A DNA stretch of 64,000 bases, taken from Hysterangium stoloniferum. Its lineage: Eukaryota; Basidiomycota; Agaricomycetes; Hysterangiales; Hysterangiaceae. Shown here piece after piece: positions 1 to 10,176 of this stretch (its first letter is position 1; every line of letters starts with the position of its first letter). The stretch is from positions 1 through 64,000 of the forward strand of contig WHVD01000138.1 of assembly GCA_015178975.1 (NCBI GenBank), given 5' to 3'. Under the pieces are notes generated by a model that searched no databases, had not been told where the DNA came from, and worked only from the letters and a program-made list of their open reading frames with translations. Position numbers and translations under genes: made by a program.

Positions 1-411
1 CTCCAAACCCGAGAGCGATTCAGAATGAGATTAACAACCAGAATGAGGGTGCCACATTATCACTTTTTGTACATACACAGGGTACTTGGATTGCGAAATA
101 TATCTTATTCTCGTTCTGTCATCAAGATTCGAAATCTTACCTACATATCTCAGGACTCAACAAACAGTGCCATGTTTTATTGCACAAGAAATGCAGTTGC
201 TAATAAATAACATGACTCTCGTTTTGTCATCAAGATCCATAATCTTACCTACTACATATCTCAGAACTCATCTCCATTTTTCTAAACTTGTAGTACTTAC
301 CAGACATTATCATTTTTTGTACATACATAGAGGATACTTGGATTGTGAAATATCTTATCGATCTTCCTATATGTCACGAGATGTCACACGGGATGTCATA
401 GTGGGGGAGGG
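1..411 (+). mobile_element. 3' end of the internal region of an LTR retrotransposon (partial)
   Basis: This is sequence directly upstream of a 3' LTR. A purine run at 401-411 (GTGGGGGAGGG) abuts TGTTACGACC, which is the expected polypurine tract followed by an LTR start. The tract can be read in frame as V-G-E-G-V into the LTR, like the Gypsy pol frame that runs into its own LTR at 30343. Inside lie two sequence blocks each present twice in A-B-B'-A' order: A about 50-106 and 302-356, B about 106-165 and 213-272. The coding part of the element is outside the window, so its superfamily cannot be decided; Gypsy is my guess. Confidence 0.5.
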
Positions 412-973
412 TGTTACGACCCGTTCCCGGATGTTTCAATATCCGACTTCCGATCTCCCACTTTCGATATCCGATATCCGACTACGGAACATCATAGTTA
501 CCGTATCATCCGCGTTCTTCGTTTGTTCCGCATTTGGTAATTTGTCCGTTGACAAGTATTCACTCGTTTGTTGTTGTATTCCCGTCTCGGAATAGTGTCT
601 TCCTAATATGTCTTATTGTATTTCCGTTTTAAGAACACTTCCGTTTCCGTCTTATTATGGTCTCAGTTTGTAGTACAATAACGAGTAGACTTATATTAGT
701 TTCCGCGAATTTGTACTTTACTTTAGATCTGATATCGACTTAGTTTCTTATTCCTCCTCCCGTCTTTCTGTACGCTCGATATTCGGAACTCTTCGGAACT
801 CTGAATATCCATATCTTCCGTCGTTAGTTCACTTCCGAAATTAAGGACATTGAGCGTTTGCGTAGAGGCACAGCACATAAGCTGAAGCCGACATCCTGAC
901 CCTATCCACGAGTTTCCGACTTCCGGTGACTTCCCGATAGTTCCGGAATAAGTTCCCGACATGGCACTTAACA
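412..973 (+). repeat. LTR (3' LTR of the element entering from the left)
   Basis: The 562-bp unit starts TGTTACGACC and ends CTTAACA, matching the TGTTA...TAACA termini of the other LTRs here. A polypurine tract sits immediately upstream. The shared U5 hairpin motif lies at 864-889, about 84 bp before the LTR end. No matching 5' LTR is in the window, so no target duplication can be tested. Confidence 0.7.
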
Positions 974-1154
974 GGAGGCAAGGACACTTGAAGACAGCAT
1001 TGAGACAGCTGAATCAAAATAGAAAAATTCCATATCTTGAATACCATTCATCAGAGTGCAGTGTAACTCAATACTGACTAGACACATCAAACTCCTCATG
1101 TTTTTGTTTCCAAACAGCTATGCAAGTAATAAATGTATGCCTACATTGGGTTAA
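974..1154. repeat. Fragment of the F-box-locus flanking repeat
   Basis: Positions about 985-1150 match stretches at about 8990-9140, 41700-41870 and 45915-46070 (shared phrases around GAGACAGCTTGAAT and CTAGACACATC). In the other three places the sequence belongs to the duplicated F-box region, downstream of the F-box genes in two of them. Here it is a stray fragment cut off by the Copia relic on its right. I see no coding potential. Confidence 0.6.
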
Positions 1155-1336
1155 ACAAACTGACATACAACATCACTTATATATGTGAATGGGTTGAAGA
1201 GGGAGGCATAGAAGTTCACCACATTGCATCCACCGACAATACTTACCAACATGTTTACAAACCATTGGCCAAAGTGGCTTCTAATATGCAATGTATTGTG
1301 TTGCAACTCTGCAAGAGTGTGCTGAGCCAGGGGGAG
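1155..1336 (+). pseudogene. Copia RNase H C-terminus and polypurine tract
   Basis: The frame ending at 1342 reads EWVEEGGIEVHHIAST and later KPLAKVA, the usual last segment of Ty1/Copia polyproteins (compare KHIDIRYKFIYE...TKALPRP in the element at 38.9 kb). The frame ends QGEC then stop, right at a purine tract (1327-1336, GCCAGGGGGA-like) that abuts an LTR. Only about 60 codons survive, so this is a 5'-truncated element. Confidence 0.65.
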
Positions 1337-1536
1337 TGTTGAATTAAGCTCATGCATTCTACCCATGCCTTATCTCACACATATCTCACATACATATATC
1401 ACTTGCCACTGCCAAGTCTAAATGGCTACATCATACCATATCATATCTTACCCACATATGCCATGTCTTTATACTCCTGGGAAGTTACTGTACATACTTG
1501 CCTAACTAGTTACATGAATCAAATATCAATTGAACA
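1337..1536 (+). repeat. Copia 3' LTR (end approximate)
   Basis: It begins TGTTGAATTAAG directly after the polypurine tract. I place the end at TTGAACA (1536), giving about 200 bp, but there is no partner LTR to confirm it. No recognisable ORF. Confidence 0.5.
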
Positions 1537-1616
1537 ATATTGACCAATATCAAGTATGGATGCCTCATTTGATGAAGTATTAATTCATCCCATTAATAAA
1601 GTGTGAGGCAAATATA

Positions 1617-2690
1617 CAGTGACTCAAAAAACCCTTCACATGTTTTGTACTTCAGACTTATATCCCTGATAACTCAAAGAATAAAAATGCAAAAATATCA
1701 AGAATATTTGTGAATATGCTCTATCATATCTAGATTATGGAAGTATGGTGCCATTACATAAGTCCATAATATAGAAATATTACAAATATTTATATACAAG
1801 AGACTCATGTGAAGGATTTTTTTTGCTGACCACTCTGACCCACAAAACTACTTATATTCAGTACTTGGTATAGCCACCCTTTGCCTTCAACACAGCTGCA
1901 GCCCTCCTAGGCATACTCTCAATCAAATTCTGACACACCTTTGCATCAATCTTGTTCCACTCCTCCACCCTTTCCCACAACTCCAGTATCCCTTTTGGTT
2001 CAACCTCATACTCCCCCAGCCTCCTCTTGATATGATCCCACAAGTGTTCAATGGGGTTGAGGTCTGGAGACTGTGCTGGCCATGGGAGGACATTGAAATT
2101 ATTATTTTGAAACCCAGTCTGGGCCTTCTTGCAAGTATGCTTGGGATCATTATCTTGCTGGAAGATGATATCATCCACAGATTTTCCATAATAGTTGACA
2201 CTGGCTTGAAGGTCCTCCTCCATAATCTTGAGATAATCCATCTTGCAAGCATACCCAGATCCTTCCCACAGCATGCACCCCCATACCATCACAGATCCTC
2301 CTCCAAACTTCTGAGTCCCCTGAACCAGCCTGTTACTCAAGCCCTCCCCAGTCTTTTCCAGACCCACTTCCTCCCATCTGACACTGACGTGTTGATTTTG
2401 GTTTCATCAGACCACACCACCTTCTTCCAGTCCTCAACAGTGCAATGCTGATGTGCTATAGCAAAGTCCATCCTTGCCTTCCTATGCTTCTTGCTAAGAA
2501 GGGGCTTTTTCTTCATCACAGCCTTCATCCCAACCATCTTGAGATGAGTGCACACAGTTTGGGTAGAAATGGACTGGTTGGTGAGATTCCTAAGGGCTTT
2601 GGTCACATCAACAGCAGTGTCAGCCTTCCCAGAGCTGATGAGATGCTGTGCATAGTGAATGTTGGCAGGGGAAAGCATTGGGAGGATAAC
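1617..2690 (-). mobile_element. Tc1/mariner element, 5'-truncated
   Basis: A TA dinucleotide at 1615-1616 precedes the terminus CAGTGACTCAAAAAACCC at 1617. An inverted copy of this end (CATGTGAAGGATTTTTT) lies at about 1806-1822, so the terminal inverted repeat is about 215 bp and self-complementary at its edges. The transposase lies on the minus strand. The other TIR and the N-terminal helix-turn-helix are missing: similarity stops near 2690, where AT-rich repeat sequence begins. Confidence 0.8.
1858..2678 (-). pseudogene. Tc1/mariner transposase, frameshifted and N-terminally truncated
   Basis: This was a DD34E cut-and-paste transposase. Two overlapping minus-strand frames (2678-2337 and 2367-1858) together cover the catalytic domain. 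The triad is visible in SDETKIN, QQDNDPKHT and SPDLNPIEHLW, and the C-terminus reads SMPRRAAAVLKAKGGYTKY, the usual ending of this family in agaricomycetes. A single-base frameshift near 2350-2367 splits it between the KWVWKR segment and GEGLSN. The DNA-binding N-terminus is absent, so it is certainly inactive. Confidence 0.85.
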
Positions 2691-3446
2691 CCAAAATTTT
2701 AAAAGTTATTTATCCACTAAAGTATATATATATTTATATTGTTTATTGTAAAATTAATATTTAATCAAATTCAGTTTATCAGATGACATTCTGGAGAATA
2801 AAGAAATATTAATATTTATCTTGTATCTGACAAAAATTAGTCAAACAAACATATATGTATTATCCTTTTGGGGATAAATTCCACAATAAGGATTGGTTGG
2901 CCAGATAGTTCTGGTTAACTTTCTAAACCAAATAAATTTAAATTATATGAACTACATTTGAAATTTTGCATAATATACATACAAGAGAATACATCTTATC
3001 CTAAAGATTAAGTCATAATCCAAATAATTTTGGTTAACTATAATGTTTGTGGACATTTTAAAAGTCACAGAGATACTAGAGAATGTATCTCATCCCAAAG
3101 ATTAAGTCATAACCTAAGTAATTTTGGTTAACCATGACATTTGTGCATATTTTAAAAGAGTATACAGGTTTTAAAGATGAAATTTTGGGGTAATGAAATA
3201 CAAACTCCTAAAGCATATAGTCATAGCCAAAGGAAATAGTCTCACTTAAAAATATGAGGACTTTTCCATAAAACTTTGTATATTCAATGAAGTGTGACTA
3301 TCCTCCTTGGGGGATGACCACCAATGGACTTAGGAGGTTGCCTGTAATCATTATAATATCAGATATTTACTGGTAAAATTTATATTTCTACAAAACTCCA
3401 TCTTTAAATAGTGATATATCCTCTGAGACTATATATTGTTAACCAC
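2691..3446. repeat. AT-rich repeat, inverted copy at about 60.24-60.77 kb
   Basis: No gene is seen. About 2790-3300 matches the reverse complement of about 60260-60760, for example GGGATAAATTCCACAA near 2872 against TTGTGGAATTTATCCCC near 60667. Inside are two diverged direct copies of a segment around 'AAGATTAAGTCATAA' (near 3005 and 3100). The right end (3395-3446) is also the reverse complement of about 8360-8440. The repeat may be a degraded element; I cannot name a superfamily. Confidence 0.55.
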
Positions 3447-3544
3447 TGTTATGACCAGAAAACCTGCCAGACTCCAGGCACTAACTTATATGCACCCACA
3501 CCCCTACACGCACCAGTTATCAGTTTACTGGAATACCTGCCAGA
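3447..3544 (+). repeat. LTR 5' fragment (sense), split by an antisense LTR
   Basis: It starts TGTTATGACCAG and follows the same sequence as the complement of the 59081-59957 LTR end (ACTCCAGGCACTAACTTATA). After 98 bp it is interrupted by TGTTAAGGGTG, the antisense end of another LTR. This is consistent with one LTR having inserted into another, CCAGA being the candidate left target duplication. Confidence 0.6.
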
Positions 3545-4350
3545 TGTTAAGGGTGTGTACATAGAGAGTTTCCGGGGAAACCTGCGGGAAATCCGGTAGG
3601 ACTTAGCTTCAGCTTATAGGCTGCACCCTTGCGAGATCATGTTGTGCAATTTCAAACAGGCAGATGGGAATCCTGGGGAGTCTGGGTGGAGTTCGTGGGT
3701 TGAGAGGTCGTGGGTTGAGATAGATAAGTCAGAAGTTGAGTGATAGATGCATTGGAGCCCATGGGCTCCGACTAGTGAGAGTGGTGTAATTCTAAGAGGA
3801 GTTTAGAGTGGAAAATGTACTAGATTACTGGGGAGAATCTAAGCTGATTTTCTGACTGGATTGTATGTACAACATCTGCCAGACTATATAGACTGTGGAA
3901 TGAATGACATACCAAATCCAGTAATAATGAAAATGAAACTAACAAACATAAAACAAGATAAGTAAACACCAAACTTGGTGTTAGGAATGGGACGGAACGG
4001 AAGTGGAGTCCGAATCATGACAGGTCATAAAACCATAATAGGAGCAGAGTGGGAGCGGAGTCTGAATTGTGACAGGTCATTTGACTATAATGGGAATGGG
4101 GCTCAGTTAGAGGGATGACAGGTTTTCCAAGTGGGGTCTGGTGACAGATGTGTGGGACAGAGTCAGACATAGACAGGGATGGAGTCCGGTGGGTATTCTG
4201 GTGACTGATACATGAAGTAACGAAGTCAAACGTGAACAAGTCTGATATACAGAGTCCAGTGGCAATTCCAGTAAACTGACAATTGGTGCATATAGGGTGC
4301 AGGTGCATATAAGTTAGTGCCCAGAGTCCAGCAGGAATTCCGGTCGTAGT
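3545..4350 (-). repeat. Antisense LTR, same family as 7246-8053
   Basis: It starts TGTTAAGG and runs parallel to 7246-8053 throughout: GGCTTCAGCTTATAGG near 3606, TGGATTGTATGTACAACAT near 3858, and the final CCGGTCGTA at 4340-4348. The expected TAACA end is mutated. The U5 hairpin motif is at 3603-3634 on the complement. In sense orientation a TATATA-type promoter box falls near 3890. Confidence 0.7.
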
Positions 4351-4881
4351 TGATTAGGTCAATAGGTTGGAGGTCAATAGGTTGGAGGTCAATAGGTTGG
4401 AGGTCAATAGGTTGAAAGACCAGTCAGAAAGCCCCCAGGCTCTGATGAGGTCAATAGCATTGTGTGAGACAAGAGGTGGGGATGGAGTTGAATATGTGTT
4501 AAGTAACTGGGGGAGAATTTAGTCAATTTTCTGACCAGATTGTATGTACAAACATTGCCAGGATATATGGACTGTGGAATGTATGCAATACCAAATCCAG
4601 TAGTAATTAAAGACAAAACAGGTAGTCATGAAATGAGACAAGTAAACACCAAACTAGGTGCTAGGGGATGGAATGGAATGGGAGTGGGGTCTGAAACATG
4701 ACAGGTCATTTGACCATAATAGGAATGGGGCTCCATTAGAGAGCTGATGGGTTGTCTGGGGAGTCTGGTGAACTGGTACTTAAGATAGGGTTGGATATAG
4801 ACAAGGTTGACGTGCACAGGTCCCAGTGGGTATTCCGATGACTGGTGCATGAGATGCAGAGGGTTGGGCATAGCCAGGTTT
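4351..4881 (-). repeat. Antisense LTR fragment with a 15-bp minisatellite
   Basis: The fragment parallels the middle and 5' parts of the same LTR family (GATTGTATGTACAAACAT near 4540, CACCAAACTAGGTG near 4648). At 4356-4414 the unit AGGTCAATAGGTTGG occurs four times in tandem, the last one base short. Related but diverged repetition occurs in the sense LTR at about 58776-58815, so the tract is a hypervariable part of this LTR family. No ORF of note. Confidence 0.65.
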
Positions 4882-4888
4882 TGTTCGA

Positions 4889-5387
4889 TGTTGGGATACC
4901 TGGGGAATCACAGTATGAGGACTCTCAATACTAGGAGTGAAAGCCACTTAGAGTTGAGCGGGTAGAACTAAAGACCGGTGATATAACTAGGTATCCAGAT
5001 GAGGTCCTACTCTCATCTGGCTGTAACTATATACTAGAATACATGGTCTGTGCACTGGTCTGTGCAGCGAACGTGTGTGCGCAGCACGGAACTAAGTGAA
5101 CACTAAACTATATATAACAATCACATGTGAACTGGGTCATGGAAATAGGCAGTCACAAGACGAGGTATGATGTAATACTAATCGTACATCATCATACTCT
5201 AACAGGTTTGACATTCAGGTCCCAGCAAGTTGTCTGGTTGTGAACTTTGACCTGGTGGGTATAAGAGTCAGTGCATACAGGGCAGGTCCAGATGCCAGTG
5301 GGTTCTCTGGTTAGCTGTAACCTGGTATAGAGAGTCAGGTACATGTAGGATGGGGTCCAGAGCCTGGCAGATTTTCCAGTCCTAACA
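4889..5387 (-). repeat. Antisense LTR-like segment
   Basis: The segment ends CCAGTCCTAACA at 5387 and contains the same kind of track (GGTCCAGATGCCAGTGGG, GTCAGTGCATACAGGG) as the start of the neighbouring LTR family read backwards. I take TGTTGGGATACC at 4889 as its edge. No target duplication is seen, so edges are tentative. Confidence 0.4.
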
Positions 5388-5439
5388 GGAAATCCATATG
5401 ACTTCTGAACCACCTGACATTGCCCCTCATCCTCAGATA

Positions 5440-6204
5440 CCCATCAGATACTGGATTCCCTTTTTAGGCTGTTTCCTTATGTCCTGATTGGTATGCCCCA
5501 TATGTCTGAATATGTTATGTCTTTCATCCTAGTTTGTATTCTCTGAGTCCTGTTGTATTCCTGATTAGTTATGCTCTTGTTCTATTTTAGGTACTTTCCT
5601 TGTCTCCTCATTAGTACTGTGAGATGCCAGAATTCTGTATATATACTGAACTGTAAAGTAGTTACAGAACAATCAGAATATTGATTAAGTTACTCTACTA
5701 GTTCTTAGTTCCTCTCTCAGAAAATCCAATCCTCTCTCTCTCTGCCCTCAATCAACCTGGGAGTCCAACAGTTCATCCACTGTTTGGATTCCCAATAGAT
5801 AAGTTCTCATACATTTGAAACTTAAGGACAACTGATGCTAACTTTGTGAGGGTGCAGCACACAAGCTGAAGCCATGTCCTTCTATTTGGACTCTGTCAGA
5901 GAAGAAGATCTTTGATTATTATTCAACTATCATTGAGAGAAATTCAATTCATGTCACCAACCTTTAGCATTCTGGCCTTCCAGTTGATCTATCTAAGTGT
6001 TAATGTTTAGTCTATTACATACTACTTGCTTGTTTTGAAATACCAGAGCAGCCAGACTGTTCATGTGAGGGTGCAACACATAAGTTGAAGCTGAGCTGCA
6101 CTTGTCTTGCAGAACTGGATGTCCCAGTTAAGTACGTTCCAACTCACTTGAACATATTAAATAAAAGGTATACTTCTAGCTCCTAGATAAGATGTCTGAC
6201 AACC
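5440..6204 (+). repeat. Sense LTR remnants with two U5 motifs
   Basis: About 5440-5940 resembles the LTR at 21448-22186 (ATATACTGAACTGTAAAGTAG and an AATCAGAATAT phrase near 5670). Two copies of the shared hairpin motif occur, at 5846-5873 and 6065-6092, so remnants of at least two LTRs are joined here. Termini are not recognisable. No coding sequence. Confidence 0.5.
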
Positions 6205-6934
6205 TGTTAGGATCCCTGTCATTTTTGACCCCTGCAGCCTGTTTTGGACTCAATATACTTCATTTTCTCACTGTTGGAACTCCCACCCACAGTATCACCA
6301 CTCATGGCACCCCTAACACTTGTTTTCATTATAGTTTGCCTCTTTAGCTTTCCATTCCATCTCCATCCCATTCACTCTTCCATCACTGTCCCCCTTGTAC
6401 ACATCTCACTTGCCACCTCAGATCCTTTTAGTATTGTTTAGTACTTTACATTTAGTCTCTCCACCTTATCATTCTATTTCTTATGATCCACTTAACCCTT
6501 CACTTCTTTGATTGGCCTTCTGGTCATCCATCTCAATGTACAGTAGTATAAAGTTCTTTTCATGTATGCTACAGTTCCTCAGTTCAAAAATCAACTTAGA
6601 TTACCCTCTACTAGTTTTCAGTCTCTCTCCTCCTTTCTCAATACTCTTGAAGACATTTCTGGCAAGCCATAAACTCTGATCTTACAACTCTTAGTATTTT
6701 GGCCCACCAGTTGATTGAGCTAAGTGTTCCTTCACCTTTATCATACTATCTGCTCTGTTTGAAATACTGGAGCATCCTAACAATTTGTGTGAGGGCACAA
6801 CACATAAGTTGAAGCCAAGCTCCACTATGTTTATAGAGTCAGACCTCCCAACTAGTATGATCTCTATCATCAGCCCTCTGATGAGCTCATTTCACATCAT
6901 TGACCTCCTTCCCCCATTTGTTTAGATCTTAACA
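6205..6934 (+). repeat. Solo LTR with near-perfect target duplication
   Basis: The 730-bp unit starts TGTTAGGATCCC and ends ATCTTAACA. It is flanked by CAACC (6200-6204) and CAGCC (6935-6939), a 4/5 target-site duplication. The U5 motif at 6790-6816 carries the CAAC/GTTG stem version. The start resembles the complement of the ends at 22428 and 61601, so these form one family. Confidence 0.7.
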
Positions 6935-7240
6935 CAGCCCAACAGACTCTGGTGTTGCATCCTTCTTGAGCCTTTAGACAATCTAGACTTCAACATAGGA
7001 GGATATCTGAAAACTATTAAGTATATCAAATTTTAATATACATACTCTAAAGGTCATTTAGATTCCAAACATAATTTGGGTTTTCAAACTTTGGGAATGT
7101 TTAAAACTTATTTGTATATTATGAAACAAAGCATCTTTCGGGACCTAAATAGATTATGAAAAAGTTTTGTAGATTAAAACATTAAGACTTTTAAAAAGCA
7201 TATCCTTTTAAATGGTCCATTTCATGCACATGTACTGTAT
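6935..7240. other. AT-rich stretch, nothing recognised
   Basis: About 300 bp of AT-rich sequence between two LTRs. I see no ORF, repeat unit or RNA signature. Confidence 0.5.
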
Positions 7241-7245
7241 GTCAT

Positions 7246-8053
7246 TGTTAGGATACACACACAGGGCGGGTCTCTGGAGAAACCCGTGGGATATCCAGTA
7301 GGACTTGGCTTCAGCTTATAGGCTGCACCCTCGCTAGATTGTGTTGTCCAATTTCGAACAGGCGGACGGGAATCCTGGGGAGTCTGGGCGGGGTTCGTGG
7401 GTCATAGGTTGTAGGTTGGAGGTCGTGGGTCGTGAGTCGAGATAGTTGAGAGAGATAGATGCACTGGAGCCCGTGGGCTCCAACTAGTGAGAGCGATGTG
7501 AATCAAGCAAGGTTTTAGAGCGGAAAATGGATTAGATTACTGGGGGAAATCTAAGCTAATTTTCTGACTGGATTGTATGTACAACATCTGCCAGTTTATA
7601 TAGACCGTGGAGTGAATGATATACCAAATCCAGTAATGACAAAAACGAAACTAACAAAACATAAAATGGGAATAATAAACACCAAGTTTGGTGAACGGAA
7701 CGGAGCGGAGTCCGAATTGTGACAAAGCATAACTCATAACGGGAAACGGAGTGGGAGCGGAGTTCAAATCGTGACAGGTCATTTGACTAAAACAGGAATG
7801 GGGCTCGATTAGAGCGGTGACGGGATTCTGAGCAGGGTCCAGTGACTGATGCATGGGATGAAGATGGACATAGACAGAGACGGAGTCTGGGGGAAGTCCG
7901 GTGACTGATATGTGTCGTAATGAGGTCGAATGTAATGAGTCTTGACGTACGGAGTCCAGGTGGGAATTCCTATAAACAGACATTTGGTGCGTGTAAGGTG
8001 TGGTGGTGTACAGGTTAGTGCCTGGAGTCCGGCGGGATTGTCCGGTCGTAACA
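7246..8053 (-). repeat. Solo LTR (antisense) with exact 5-bp target duplication
   Basis: The 808-bp unit is bounded by TGTTA and TAACA and flanked by GTCAT on both sides (7241-7245 and 8054-8058). No internal region is present, so it is a solo LTR left by LTR-LTR recombination. On the complement it has a TATA-like box near 7600 followed by the U5 hairpin motif (7305-7333), 59 bp from the LTR end. The ORF on the minus strand here is not a gene. Confidence 0.9.
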
Positions 8054-8058
8054 GTCAT

Positions 8059-8651
8059 TGACATCTCTGAATACATATGTATTACATTGGCATGGGTCTG
8101 TCAATCTGAACAGATTTCTACTTGATTCAACATACCAAGAATATATAGGTGGTTTCACTTAATCAAGAAAGTTATAGGATGAAAAATCTCCAATGATATC
8201 TCACATATTTTACTGGGAAATAACTACAATTTAGCTTTTAAAAAACAAAGTACCAACAAAAGTATTAGCAAGGATTTACATAACTTGGAAAACAATATAC
8301 ATACAATAGGTTCTATTAATTGACTCTGAATTGTTTAGAATGTAACATGGAGAATTATTTCTCAAGGTTGGTGGTTAACAATATAATAGTCTCAGAATAT
8401 ATACCACTATTTAAAGATGAAGTTTTGTAGCAATATTGATTTTATTAGTAAACATTTGATCTTATAATGATTATGGACAACCTCCATATGTAAAAATACT
8501 CCCATGCATATAAAAATACTTTCATGCATGTAAAAATACTCACTGTATGTACATAAAAATACTCCCACCATGACAAAATACTTTTGTGCTACCAGAAATG
8601 CTCCCATGGCATCAAAAAAGCACCTGTGCCAACAGAAATGCTCCCTGTATG
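8059..8651. repeat. AT-rich repeat and degenerate short tandem repeat
   Basis: About 8360-8440 is the inverse of 3395-3446, so the two AT-rich blocks flank the LTR cluster as an imperfect inverted pair. From about 8485 to 8650 the phrase TAAAAATACTCCCA / AGAAATGCTCCCATGG recurs every 20-30 bp in diverged form. The minus-strand ORF over it is a product of the repeats. The repeat stops at the border of duplicated segment A. Confidence 0.5.
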
Positions 8652-10176
8652 GTATGATATGGTTTGACTTTTTTTCCCGTGATTCATCTGTTCTATTGTC
8701 CACGTATCCATATCTTACCTCGAGTCCCTACCACTTGAGCTAGTTTCATTTAGGGCATTCAGGGATAACCGGATGAACTTTTAGCCTTGTATGTAGTCTC
8801 AGCTTGTACTAGTCCGCAGTCAACGGATTTCAAGGAATGTGTCAAATTAGACCTGGTTAATAATATGGATTATTTTGGCTTACCAGACTCAAATCTGCGC
8901 TGCATGCCAGTGAGCCAAAGATTATGGAGCTGTGGCATTTTCTGCGTTGCAAGAATTTAGAACTCTGTACATACATGTAAATAACCCATTAGACAGCTTT
9001 GAGACAGCTTGAATGGTATCAAAAGTAAAAATTTTCCATATTCTCGAATATCGTTCGTACCGACTAGACACATCCCACTCCTCACGCTTTTGTTTCCAAA
9101 CAGCTGCGCAAGTAATTAAAACTAAATGTATGCCTGCACGGCATTCAATCAATTCGCCGCTTATTTCAGTCCATCTGGAATCATGTTCTCGTACTCCAGT
9201 CTTGCTTTAATCATAGCTAATATTTAATACCTCACAACCCATACCCCACATCCCTGACTCCCCAGATCACCTCTCACAGCCTCCCGTCCGGATAAGTATT
9301 CGTTTTCCCCCTCCCCGCGCTTTAATGATCCCCGATATCATATGAAGACTAAATGTGAATACCATCGCCACCCTGCTGGGAGGGATGGTTGGCGTTCATT
9401 CGCGGTTTTGGAATGATTCTTGTTGAATTTTAATTATCAAGTTGTATGCTTACCTGGATCGGATTTAGACTTATTAGTATCGTACAGCAATTAGCGGACA
9501 ATACTGCATTATTGTCGACCATTGTCAATGTGCTGTATGCATGCTCGGGCCCGCAAGAAAAATACACGAAATATGGAAAACGAAAAGAAAGTGAATCAAA
9601 GTTTTATCTCACAAGCTGTACTAATCGTTGCATATCCTCTGCTCGGTTATTTTTCTGCTCGTCCTAGCAATGGCTATTGGTATAGAAAATAAAATGTCCA
9701 AAATCAAAGTATTGCATTCGAAGCTCACGGTCACCTCTATCTAGATCTAGAGACCTGATTTCGAGCTTGATACAGATGGTCTTTGCTTACTTGCTAGTCT
9801 ATGAACACTTACTGCAATTGTGTGTATAGAGGCATGTACTCAGACGGCCGGGGTGCCATATCCAGAGTTGTGATCATCGCCATCGAGGTTTGGCAGTCAT
9901 GATCCTACCAACCTGGCTTAGTCACAACTCACGTCGAGTGCTTTGCCCGAAAAGAGAATTTCAAAGGCTTAGGTCTGAGATAAAAGTATGCACAGACGGC
10001 GGATTGCGACCTTACCGAGTCCATGGATCAGATATTTTAATTCACCTCACAAGGGGGAACCCCATTTTCATTGCCAGTGGGAACCATGAGCGAACGCGCA
10101 ACTGAGCTGCTCAAGAGTCAAGCGTTGGGTTAAAAATCAATTTATTGCTTGGTATAGATATGAATGACGACAGAGT
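8652..10176. other. 3' flank of F-box gene A, non-coding
   Basis: About 1.5 kb without a convincing gene, matched over its whole length by 41363-42910 and partly by 45640-46440 and 985-1150. Short ORFs are interrupted differently in each copy, which argues against coding. It includes phrases such as CCGCAGTCAACGGATTTCAAG near 8815 that recur in three copies. Confidence 0.6.

Noticed and set aside
7651-8076. 141-codon minus-strand ORF
   Set aside because: It lies entirely within a solo LTR bounded by a GTCAT target duplication; related LTRs break the frame.
8407-8703. 98-codon minus-strand ORF rich in His, Met and Cys
   Set aside because: It is generated by a degenerate short tandem repeat; the repetition of FLHM/FICMG-type phrases follows the DNA repeat.
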